From Streptomyces sp. LX-29 (GTDB lineage Bacteria; Actinomycetota; Actinomycetes; Streptomycetales; Streptomycetaceae): a stretch of DNA of 64,000 nt. Numbering within the stretch: position 1 is the stretch's first letter; each line of letters starts with the position of its first letter. Shown here piece after piece: positions 1-8,005 of this stretch. The position numbers and the translations under genes are program-made. The stretch is from contig NZ_CP089746.1 of assembly GCF_029541745.1 (NCBI RefSeq), positions 3,853,559 to 3,917,558 on the forward strand, read 5' to 3'. The notes under the pieces were generated by a model. It made no database searches. It was not told the DNA's origin and was given only the letters and a program-made list of their open reading frames with translations.

Positions 1-12
1 CCACCCCTTAAC

Positions 13-55
13 CCTCCTGACCTGCGAGAACGCGGTCAGGGGGGTCTTTTTTCGG
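13..55 (+). terminator. intrinsic terminator of an upstream gene or RNA
   Basis: A stem formed by CCCTCCTGACC and GGTCAGGGGGG (one mismatch) around an 11-base loop is followed by a run of six T on the plus strand. It would end a plus-strand transcript that starts outside the window. The rest of the stretch up to 261 shows no convincing gene. Confidence 0.75.
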
Positions 56-261
56 CCCAGCGCAGGTGGGGATCCCGACGGGGACCGGGCGTGGTCACCG
101 GTGCCCGGGAGATGGGGTTGATCTTTTAGAGGAACGCTTTTCCCGCCGCCCGTGGGGGAGACCGGGGCCGCTTCTGTCGGTCGGCTCCAGGTTCCTCTTC
201 TCCACGCGGTGTGCCGGGCCATGACATGTGTGGGTCTGGTGTGGTGTCCGTGGCCGAAGTT

Positions 262-1473
262 TCACCTGGGTGCCGTGTGCGCTGGAGCGCTCGGCGCCGG
301 CGGTGCACTGTTCAAGGACTCCGCGACGGTGGCGAGGGCCATGAGATCCGCTTCCCTGTGGTGTCGGGCGACCACATGCAGTCCGACCGGTTCGCCCGAT
401 GCCGTAAAACCCGCGGGAATGCTGATGGCGGGGTGCCCGCTGATGTTGAAGGCCCAGGTCAGCGCCACGCTCATGGCCTCCCCCGGCCCCTGGTGACCAT
501 GGGGTGCGCCGGGTGTGGTGGGGGTGGCTATGAGGTCACACCGGGTGAGTACGCGCTCGATCTCTCTATCGTTGCCGGCTTTCACGCCGCGGGCCTGAGT
601 GTCCATCACGGGAGATCGGCGCAGCGCTTGCCAGCACGGGGCAGGATCGACGAGTCGCACGGAGGCGTCGCGGATCTCGACCGCCCCGGCGTCCGCCAGC
701 CTGCTCAGGAACGCGTACGCCGTCTCGGCGATCCTCGCCTCCGTCGTGGCGAATCCCAGCGTGGCCGACCATGCGGTGCGCAAGGCTCGTGGTGGGGCTG
801 TGAGAGTGCTTCGCGTCGTCATGCCGGCGACCGCGTCCAGATAGGCGGCGGCGTCCTCCGTGGAGCGGGCCAGCGGGCCGCCGACGTTCAGGCCCGCCCG
901 GTCGCGGGCGGGCAGCCGGCCGTTGGTGGGCTTCAGCCCGAGGACTCCGCACCAGGCCGCGGGGATGCGGACGGATCCAGCGCCGTCGCTCCCCGTCGCG
1001 AGGGGGACCATCCGTGCGGCGACGGCGACCGCTGATCCGGCCGACGACCCCCCTGGGGTCCAGGAGGAGTCGAAGGGGTTGAGCGTCGGGCCGCGATCGG
1101 TGTGCCCCCAGGTCTGCCAACGCGTCCCCCTGCCCGGGGTGGCGGTGGTGCCCACAGGCACGCAGCCCGCTTCGATGAGGCGTACCGCCTGCACGGACGT
1201 GGCCCCCTCGGTGCCCTTGAGGGCCAGGGGCACCCCGGCGAGAGGCAGGTGCACTCCGGAGCGCACCTGTCGCTCCACCGCATCCGCCCGCTCGGCGGCG
1301 AAGGACGGCCACAGCGCGGTGAAGGCCCTCAACTCCGCATCCATATCGCTGATCCGGGACAGTGCGACCGCGACGGTCTCCCGTGCCGACAGACGGCCGG
1401 CATTGACCTCGGTGGCGATCCGGCAGGCGGACAGCCGGCCGTATTCCTCGACGCCGAGCCCGGAAGGCTTCAC
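262..1473 (-). CDS. amidase signature (AS) family amidase, short form
   Basis: Hydrolyses a carboxamide; the substrate cannot be told from the sequence. The Ser-cisSer-Lys triad is intact: Lys86 in PLALKG, Ser143 in GGSSAGSA, and the nucleophile Ser167 in GSDGAGSVRIPA. The spacing from Ser143 to Ser167 is the usual 24 residues. At 403 residues it is shorter than the 450-490 typical of GatA-type enzymes, with part of the Lys-Ser interval and of the C-terminal half missing. GTG start with GGAG 12 bases upstream. It overlaps the stop of the antiporter gene by four bases (GTGA), so it is translationally coupled as the last gene of the Fxs-like operon. It is not GatA of the tRNA amidotransferase: no gatB or gatC is nearby. 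Confidence 0.85.
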   Translation of the reverse strand: MKPSGLGVEEYGRLSACRIATEVNAGRLSARETVAVALSRISDMDAELRAFTALWPSFAAERADAVERQVRSGVHLPLAGVPLALKGTEGATSVQAVRLIEAGCVPVGTTATPGRGTRWQTWGHTDRGPTLNPFDSSWTPGGSSAGSAVAVAARMVPLATGSDGAGSVRIPAAWCGVLGLKPTNGRLPARDRAGLNVGGPLARSTEDAAAYLDAVAGMTTRSTLTAPPRALRTAWSATLGFATTEARIAETAYAFLSRLADAGAVEIRDASVRLVDPAPCWQALRRSPVMDTQARGVKAGNDREIERVLTRCDLIATPTTPGAPHGHQGPGEAMSVALTWAFNISGHPAISIPAGFTASGEPVGLHVVARHHREADLMALATVAESLNSAPPAPSAPAHTAPR

Positions 1474-2930
1474 AGGGACCTGCTTCTCCGGCCATGCCGT
1501 GACGTGGGTGACGGCTCAGTCAAGCACGCGTCCTGTGGCGGCGCATCGGGTCCGGGTGCGGGCGTGCCGGCACGCCCGCGGGCGGACAGCGCCAGCAGAC
1601 CCGTCGCCGCCGCGTGCAGGGCGTTGACGGTGATGATCGCCGGGGCGATGATCGCGACGGCCTCCGGCAGCAGCGGCTGGAGCAGCAGGGCGAGGATGAT
1701 CGCCGTGATGCCGTTCTGCTGGCTCACCGCCAGGGCGAGCCGGTCGCGGCGGTCGAACCCGCGCGTGATCACGGTCGCCACCACCATCTGCGCCAGGAAG
1801 GTGGTCGCGCCGAGCAGCACCCCGGTGCCCAAGCGCACCCCCTGGGTGAGCAGCATGCCCAGCAGCAGGGTCGCCACCAGCAGTGACAGCGAGGTGGCCC
1901 GGCCGAGCAGCCGGCTGAGGGCGGGGCGGAAGAAGAGCGCGGTGACCGCGAGCCCGAGCATGAGGAACTGCCAGGTGGCGAGGGCCAGCAGGGCCAGCAG
2001 CGCGGTGGTCTGCGCGGCGGTGCGGAGCCGGCCGGTCCCCGAGCCCGCGGTGGTGGGGACCCCGTCGTCCGAGGAGTCCGCCGCGGACGCGGGGGCCCCG
2101 CCGGCGGCGGATGCCGTCGCGGCCGTCGGGGCCCCGCCCGGCGCGGACTCCCCCGCGGGAGCGCGCCCGCGCAGCGCCGCCCAGAGGGCCGCCGCGAGGA
2201 GCACCAGTGCCAGGTTGAGCGGCAGCGTGGCCCCGTAGGCGGCGCTGCCGGCGCCCACGCTCTCGGCCCCGTCCAGCACCAGCGCGCCGGCGTACACCAC
2301 CAGGATCGTGGTGACCGGATCGTCGAAGGAGGCCCAGGCCGCGAGCAGCGACTTCGCGCGGGGCGACATCTCCCGACGCTCCATCAGCGCGGCGACCGAC
2401 AGCGGATCGATCTGCGCCATCGCCACCGCGAGCACCAGGTACTCGGGCCGGTCCGGGTGGGCCAGGGTCAGCACTCCGGCGATCAGCGCGGCCTTCAGCA
2501 GCACGCCGAAGGTGACGGCGACGAGGATCCGGCCCAGGTCCCGGCGGGCCTGGGGGCGCGCGATGCCGTACGCGCTGCCGTACAGGCCGACGGCCAGCAG
2601 CCCGCCGGTCAGATAGGTGTAACCGGGGTCCTCGATGTGGTCCGCCAGCGGAAGCCACTGCCCGAGCAGCACGCCGAGGGCGGCGAGGGCGGCTGGCAGC
2701 AGGAGTGGCCTGAGGAGCGCGTCCCGCAGCACCGCCCTCCGCCGCGCCGGCTTCCGTGGTGCGTCCCGACCTGCCGTGTCCTGCCCGGCGTCCCGCGGCG
2801 CGTCCCGCGGCGCGTCCTGCCCGGCGTCCCACAGCGCGTCCCGTGGCGCGTCCCGCCCGGCGTCCCGTGGCGCGCTCCAGGCGGGCGGGGGGTCGCGGGC
2901 CTCCGCGGGCTCCGCGGCGGGCGTGCTCAT
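1470..2930 (-). CDS. Na+/H+ antiporter-like membrane protein (CPA type)
   Basis: Predicted 486-residue inner-membrane cation/proton antiporter. The first 65 residues are hydrophilic, with a repeated DAPRDA/AGQDA pattern; about ten to twelve hydrophobic helices follow from residue 66. AQIDPLSVAAL (172-182) and SFDDPVTT (201-208), with paired Asp residues in the membrane, recall the ion-binding DD of the CPA superfamily. A low-complexity Ala/Pro/Gly loop separates two membrane halves. ATG start preceded by GGGAGGGAGG. It overlaps the preceding gene by ATGA and the following amidase gene by GTGA, so all three are made from one mRNA. Family placement rests on the pattern only; the ion is unknown. 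Confidence 0.75.
   Translation of the reverse strand: MSTPAAEPAEARDPPPAWSAPRDAGRDAPRDALWDAGQDAPRDAPRDAGQDTAGRDAPRKPARRRAVLRDALLRPLLLPAALAALGVLLGQWLPLADHIEDPGYTYLTGGLLAVGLYGSAYGIARPQARRDLGRILVAVTFGVLLKAALIAGVLTLAHPDRPEYLVLAVAMAQIDPLSVAALMERREMSPRAKSLLAAWASFDDPVTTILVVYAGALVLDGAESVGAGSAAYGATLPLNLALVLLAAALWAALRGRAPAGESAPGGAPTAATASAAGGAPASAADSSDDGVPTTAGSGTGRLRTAAQTTALLALLALATWQFLMLGLAVTALFFRPALSRLLGRATSLSLLVATLLLGMLLTQGVRLGTGVLLGATTFLAQMVVATVITRGFDRRDRLALAVSQQNGITAIILALLLQPLLPEAVAIIAPAIITVNALHAAATGLLALSARGRAGTPAPGPDAPPQDACLTEPSPTSRHGRRSRSL
2787..2885. repeat. direct repeats within the antiporter N-terminal coding region
   Basis: Repeats of about 12 and 24 bases built on GCGTCCCG(T/C)GGC encode the DAPRDA and AGQDAPRDA tracts of the antiporter's cytoplasmic tail. 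They stay in frame, so copy-number change would alter tail length without breaking the protein. Confidence 0.6.
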
Positions 2931-4042
2931 CCTCCCTCCCCTATGAGCTCGTGGCCCAGCTGCGCCAGGCGCTCGTCCGCCTCGGCCACCCGCTCCTGGT
3001 CGACGGTGACGCCCATCAGATAGCCGCCGTCGGGCAGCGCGTGGTAGTAGATGGCGCCCTGCTCCACGTCGAGGACCACCCGCACCAGTTCGCCGCCGGT
3101 CACCGCGCACAGCGAGCTGTTGAGCCGCGCCACCAGGCCGGGCAGCAGCGCGCCGACCCGCTGGTAGCGCTCCCGGCGCTGGTCGCGGCTGATGTGCCGG
3201 AAGAAGTCGCTCAGCTCCGGGTGGTCGAGCAGGTCGGCGACGGCGCGCGGGGCGCGGTCGGGGGCGTGGTGGGCGAGGTAGTGCAGCCCGGGCACGGCCA
3301 GGGCGCGGGCGAGCGGGGCGGCGGCCGAGCCCGGGGTGGAGGTGGAGACGTAGGGCCGGACGGGCTCCGGCGCGTCCGGCGGCGCACCTCCGGATACCTC
3401 CGCCGGGCCCCGCGGGCTCGCGTCGGACGTCTCGTCCGGGGGCGCACCGGGTGCGCCGTCCGCGGTGGTCTCCGGACCGCCGACCGTGGTGCCGGGCGCG
3501 CCGGTGTCGAGCGTGTCGTGCGACAGCGCCTCCGCGGCCTTCCAGTGGGTGTCGCCGCGGCGCCAGGTGGAGTACGCGCCGTAGTTCAGCTCGCTGTACC
3601 GCACCGATCGACGGAGCTCGTTGACCGTGCGGGCTATCGTCTGGTCGGCGGCCTCGATCCGGTCCGGGCGCGAGGTGGCGCCGTACAGGTGCGAGCCGGC
3701 CTCGACCAGGTAGAAGAAGAGGGCGCCGTCGGGCACCCGGACCACGGTGCGGATCAGCGCGCCGCTGCGTAGCTCGGCCAGCTCCGGCTCCAGACCACTG
3801 AGCAGGTAGTAGAGCTGGCGGCCGGTCCGTTCATGGCGGCTGTCGGACGGCTCGGCCTCCTCGGGACCGGCCGCGGTGACGGAGATCTTGGCGATGTCGT
3901 GGTCGTAGAGGACGAGGTGCGGCAGCTCCTCCGGGTCCAGCGCCGGGCTCAGCCGTCGCGACAGGGCGCGCAGTTGCGGACTCTCACCGTCCGGGAACCG
4001 TACCCGGGGTCCCTCCACGGTGTCCGCTCCGTTCTGTGCCAT
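2927..4042 (-). CDS. two-copy Roadblock/LC7-like domain protein, unknown function
   Basis: A 371-residue soluble protein that I do not recognise by name. Residues 74-146 and 297-367 look like two copies of one domain. LIRTVVRVPDGALFFYLVEA aligns with LVRVVLDVEQGAIYYHALPD, then GSHLYGAT with GGYLMGVT, and both end in an acidic/Ala helix (AADQTIARTVNEL and EADERLAQLGHEL). The strand-strand-helix pattern recalls Roadblock/LC7 or longin folds, which often bind small GTPases; that is inference. A Pro/Gly/Thr-rich linker of about 80 residues joins the copies. The ATG at 4042 is preferred because GGGGGGAA lies about ten bases upstream. It begins 36 bases after fxsT ends and its stop overlaps the antiporter start. 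Confidence 0.6.
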   Translation of the reverse strand: MAQNGADTVEGPRVRFPDGESPQLRALSRRLSPALDPEELPHLVLYDHDIAKISVTAAGPEEAEPSDSRHERTGRQLYYLLSGLEPELAELRSGALIRTVVRVPDGALFFYLVEAGSHLYGATSRPDRIEAADQTIARTVNELRRSVRYSELNYGAYSTWRRGDTHWKAAEALSHDTLDTGAPGTTVGGPETTADGAPGAPPDETSDASPRGPAEVSGGAPPDAPEPVRPYVSTSTPGSAAAPLARALAVPGLHYLAHHAPDRAPRAVADLLDHPELSDFFRHISRDQRRERYQRVGALLPGLVARLNSSLCAVTGGELVRVVLDVEQGAIYYHALPDGGYLMGVTVDQERVAEADERLAQLGHELIGEGG

Positions 4043-4078
4043 CGATGAGTTTCCCCCCTGCATCAGACACATCCGACG

Positions 4079-7000
4079 TCAGACACTGCTGATCTCCACG
4101 TCCGTGCCGAGCCGCCGGTACGGCAGGGCCGTGAGCGCCCGGGTCAGCGGGTGCCCGGCGCCGAGCGCGTCCCTGCCGCGCACCTCGACGGAGGTGCGCA
4201 GCTCCGCCGCCGCCTCCGGCGGCCCGCTGGCCGCGAGGTTGGCGGTGGCCATCAGGGCGGTCGGATGGTCGCGGTCCCACCGCCGTACGCACTCGGCGTG
4301 GATCTTCCGGTCCTCGGCGGGCACGTACTCCAGATCGCCCAGCGCGGCACGGCAGTTGTTGAAGTTCATCCGGGCGACCAGCGTGAACGGATGGTCGTGG
4401 CCCAGGGTGCGGGTGAGCTGGTCGGCGGCGTCGGTGGCGTAGCCGTGCGCCTCCCCGGGCAGCCCGCCGTCCAGCAGGTACAGGGCGAGGTTGGATCGAC
4501 AGACATCGGTGAACGGATGCTGGTCGCCGAAGACCCGGACATAGCGGTCCAGCGCCTTGCGGGCGTAGTCGGCCGCCTCGTCGTCCCGGTCGAGCGCGTG
4601 CAGTCCGGCGGCCATGGCCAGCGCGCCCTCCATGGTGGCGGGGTGGTCGTCGCCCCACTGGTCGCGGCTGTGCTCGTGGGCGCGCCGCAACAGCGGCACC
4701 GCGGCGTTCGGGTCGCCGGCGCGCAGATAGCTGACGCCCAGGCTGCGCAGGGTGCTCAGGGTCTGGTGCCCGCTGCCGCCCTCGATCTCCGTCAGCCGGT
4801 CCCGGGCCTCCCGCAGATGGGTGAACGACGACTCGAGATCGCCCAGTTCGCGGTGGTAGCGGCCGAGGTTGGCGTACGAGGCCCAGGTCCGCGGGTGATC
4901 GTCGGTCAGCAGTCGCCGGGAGACGTCGAACGCCATCTGCCCGTACTGCACCGCGTCCCGGTAGGAGCCCATGAAGTACCAGGACAGGGCGAGGTTGTTG
5001 GCGGCCATGGCGGTGTCGGGGTGCTCGTCGGTGAACACGTCGCGGAACCGCAGCAGGGTGCCCTGGTCCTCGACCAGCGCGTCGGCGAAGTGACCCAGCG
5101 CGCGCAGGTCCGCGGCGTACCCCCGGGCGGTCATCAGGGTGTACGGGTCGTCCCGACCCAGCGCGGCACGCTGGGCGCGCAGGGTGGCCGAATCCAGTTC
5201 GTACGCCCGCTGGTACTCGCCCAGCGAGCGGTGCGCGTTGGCGATCTGGGTGGCGAGCCGCAGCGCGGCGGCGTCCTCGGCGGGGAAGCGCTCCCGCCAG
5301 TCGGCCAGGATGCGCAGCCCCAGGTCGCGGGCGGAGGCCCACTGCCCGCGTCGCCAGCGGTAGCGCACCTGGTTGACCACCCAGCGGCGCACCACGGGCT
5401 CGTCGCACTCCAGCGCGCCGGAGACCACCAGATGCCGGTCCAGCTCGGTGAAGGTGGCGTCGTGCCGCAGGTCGTCGCCCTCCACATCGCCGGGGGCGAG
5501 CGAGGCCAGCACCCCCAGCACCTCGCGGCGGGTCCGTTCGCGCAGCTCCTCGCCCATCCGGGCGCGGCGCAGGGTCTGCACGATGCGGTGCACCCGGACC
5601 GTGGTGGTGGACTGGTCCACCACGGCCAGCGCCCGGCGGTCCAGGCTGGTGAGCACGGTGCCCAGCCGCATGCTGTCCCGCAGCCGCTCGTCCACCGCGG
5701 CCAGCAGCTCCAGCATGGCCGGCGACTGGACGACGGAGAGCGACACCCCGTCCGGGGAGAGGAAGGCGCACAGGTCCAGCAGCTTGGCCGCCGCCGGGTC
5801 CTCCTTCTTGAGCCGGTCGTAGGCCAGGTCGTAGGTGGCCGCGAAGGAGAGCGGGTAGTCCGGGGCGGAGCCCTCGTCCAGCAGGTTCACATTGGTCGCG
5901 ACCCGCTCGATGAACTGGGCGACCGAGAGCGAGCCGCTCTGCAGCCAGGCCGCCGCCTGCTCCTCGGCCAGCGGCAGGTGTCCCAGCGCGTCGGCCAGCC
6001 GGGCCAGCTCCCCCTCGGGGGCCGTGGGCAGTCGGGTGCCCATCAGGCTGAGGCTCTCCTCCGGGCTGAACTCCTCCACCCGCGCCGGCTCCGCGAACCG
6101 GTTCCACGCGCTGTTCCGCGAGGTGACCAGGGTGTGCCCGTGGCCGGTGCCGGGCAGCAGGTCCCGTACGACGTGCGGGTCGGCCGCGTCGTCCAGGATC
6201 AGCAGCCACCGCTCGAAGGGTCGGCCCAGCCGCAGGTCCCGGCGCAGCTGGTCCAGGTCCTCGCCGGGCCCCGGGGCCCCGGGGGCGCCGGACGCCCGGT
6301 GCAGCTCGCGCGCCAGCTCGGTGAGGGAGGTGCGGATGTTGTCCGGGGCGGAGGCGGGGACCCACCACACCACGTCGTACTCGGAGGCGAAGCGGTGGGC
6401 GTACTCCAGGGCGATCTGGCTCTTGCCCACGCCGCCCATCCCGTACAGCACCTGGGCGGAGCCCGGGGAGCCGACGCCGCGGCCGAAGCGCTCGCGGAGC
6501 AGGGAGAGCGTCCCGGCGCGGCCGGTGAAGGCGGAGTTGCGCAGCCCGAGGTTCCACACCTCGGGGAGCCGTCCGGGGAAGCGCGGGCCGGCCGCGGCGT
6601 CCGGCGGCGGGTTCTCGCCCCAGCCCGGGAAGCCGAAGCGGGACAGCAGGGCGACGGTGGCCGCCTGCGCGGTCAGCCCGAACAGGTTGACCGCGTCGTG
6701 CCAGGCGAAGCGGGTGGGCAGCCGGGCGCCGCTGACCCGCACCCCGACGGTGCGCCGGCTGCGCGGCCGGCCGACCGGGGCGCCCTCGGCCAGCCGGGTG
6801 GCGGTCTCCCCGTCGGGCGAGCCGTGCAGGTGGGAGGAGAGCAGCACCACGACGGCGTCGGTCTGCTCGGGGATCTCGTCGGGGGTCGCCTCGACATCGT
6901 CGCGGTCGGCCACCCGAACGCCGATCAGCCGCAGCTGCTCGCGGATCCAGTCCGCCCAGACCTGGTCCTCGGGGGCGTGCAGCAGCACCACGGTCTCCGG

Positions 7001-8005
7001 CTCGACACCGCGGCGCGCCGCGTCGTAGGCGCGGTTGTACAGCCGGCGCAGCTGCTCGGAGGTGGGCTGGAAGGTGGCGACCGCTCCGCGGGAGACCCGC
7101 GCGGTGAGCTTGACGTACTGCGACAGCAGGCCGAGCGGGTTCCGCGGGTCCTCGCGCAGGACCGCCAGCTCCTCACCGAGGGCGTAGAAGGGGTGGTAGG
7201 GGATCTGGAGCTCGCTCCAGTACCCCTCCTGCGTCTGGTCGTCGGCGGGGCGCACGAAGGGGCCGAAGGTGTGGCGGAGCTCCGTCAGCCGGTGCGCCAG
7301 CCGGTCGTCCTGCGAGGTCTCGACCCGGAGCGGCACCACATGGATGCGGATCTCCCGGCCGTCCCGGTGGGCCCGCTCCCGGATGCGGCGGGCGACCTCC
7401 GCGCAGCCCTCGGTCGACGGCTCGTTCATGGTCAGCCCGAGGACCACGGAGTCGGGCAGCACCAGCGTGCAGACGTCGGCACCGTCGGACAGCCCGGTGC
7501 GGCCGTTGATCAGCACGTAGTCGTAGCCGCTGTGCCGGATCCGCTCGCGCAGCTCGGTGAGGAAGCCCAGGCCCTCCTGCCGGAGGAAGTAGCTCCAGTT
7601 GATCCTGGCCATGCGGTTGCGGTACTCGCCGTCGTGGATGCCGGGGCCGAGGTAGTCCAGCCGTCCGCCGCCGGCGAAGTGCGCGTCGAGCTGGACGGTG
7701 AACGGCAGCAGGTTGGCGTGGTCCTCGTACAGCCGGTGCAGCTCGTCGGGGCGGGTGTGGCCGGCCTGGATCGCGAACTCGATCAGGATGTCCAGCACGC
7801 CACGGCTGGCGGAGAGCTCATGGTCGGTCAGGAACCGCTGGTAGTAGCGGTGCAGACCCGGCGCGTCCAGGTCCCAGTCGACGGTCAGCACCGACTTGCC
7901 CGCGCTGGCCAGGATCCAGGCGGTGTTGGCCACCGCCATGGTGCGCCCGGCGCCGCTCTTGAAGGTGTAGAAGGAGATGATCTCAGCGGAGCCGTCGACG
8001 GTCAT
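4079..8005 (-). CDS. fxsT: FxsT-like ATPase with TIR-like, NB-ARC and TPR regions
   Basis: A 1308-residue signalling protein of the type found with FxsB/FxsC. Residues 10-50 hold a ParA/MinD-like loop (FKSGAGRT, then VDWDLDAPG). Residues 335-400 look like a degenerate TIR-like segment. Residues 490-750 form an NB-ARC/STAND NTPase with P-loop GMGGVGKSQ (522-530) and Walker B LLILDD (601-606). From about 870 to 1290 TPR repeats follow, with recurrent DHP.T...A NNLA patterns. STAND proteins act as NTP-driven switches whose C-terminal repeats sense a ligand. ATG start overlaps the fxsC stop (ATGA). It is probably the sensor and hub of the operon; the ligand is unknown. Confidence 0.88.
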   Translation of the reverse strand: MTVDGSAEIISFYTFKSGAGRTMAVANTAWILASAGKSVLTVDWDLDAPGLHRYYQRFLTDHELSASRGVLDILIEFAIQAGHTRPDELHRLYEDHANLLPFTVQLDAHFAGGGRLDYLGPGIHDGEYRNRMARINWSYFLRQEGLGFLTELRERIRHSGYDYVLINGRTGLSDGADVCTLVLPDSVVLGLTMNEPSTEGCAEVARRIRERAHRDGREIRIHVVPLRVETSQDDRLAHRLTELRHTFGPFVRPADDQTQEGYWSELQIPYHPFYALGEELAVLREDPRNPLGLLSQYVKLTARVSRGAVATFQPTSEQLRRLYNRAYDAARRGVEPETVVLLHAPEDQVWADWIREQLRLIGVRVADRDDVEATPDEIPEQTDAVVVLLSSHLHGSPDGETATRLAEGAPVGRPRSRRTVGVRVSGARLPTRFAWHDAVNLFGLTAQAATVALLSRFGFPGWGENPPPDAAAGPRFPGRLPEVWNLGLRNSAFTGRAGTLSLLRERFGRGVGSPGSAQVLYGMGGVGKSQIALEYAHRFASEYDVVWWVPASAPDNIRTSLTELARELHRASGAPGAPGPGEDLDQLRRDLRLGRPFERWLLILDDAADPHVVRDLLPGTGHGHTLVTSRNSAWNRFAEPARVEEFSPEESLSLMGTRLPTAPEGELARLADALGHLPLAEEQAAAWLQSGSLSVAQFIERVATNVNLLDEGSAPDYPLSFAATYDLAYDRLKKEDPAAAKLLDLCAFLSPDGVSLSVVQSPAMLELLAAVDERLRDSMRLGTVLTSLDRRALAVVDQSTTTVRVHRIVQTLRRARMGEELRERTRREVLGVLASLAPGDVEGDDLRHDATFTELDRHLVVSGALECDEPVVRRWVVNQVRYRWRRGQWASARDLGLRILADWRERFPAEDAAALRLATQIANAHRSLGEYQRAYELDSATLRAQRAALGRDDPYTLMTARGYAADLRALGHFADALVEDQGTLLRFRDVFTDEHPDTAMAANNLALSWYFMGSYRDAVQYGQMAFDVSRRLLTDDHPRTWASYANLGRYHRELGDLESSFTHLREARDRLTEIEGGSGHQTLSTLRSLGVSYLRAGDPNAAVPLLRRAHEHSRDQWGDDHPATMEGALAMAAGLHALDRDDEAADYARKALDRYVRVFGDQHPFTDVCRSNLALYLLDGGLPGEAHGYATDAADQLTRTLGHDHPFTLVARMNFNNCRAALGDLEYVPAEDRKIHAECVRRWDRDHPTALMATANLAASGPPEAAAELRTSVEVRGRDALGAGHPLTRALTALPYRRLGTDVEISSV

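Noticed and set aside
13..55. Amino acid attenuator of a biosynthetic operon
   Set aside because: No leader peptide or alternative stem is visible and the upstream sequence is outside the window; a plain terminator is simpler.
4079..4096. FxsT C-terminus (EISSV) as an FxSxx-COOH end
   Set aside because: The position that needs Phe is Glu, so the motif is not met.
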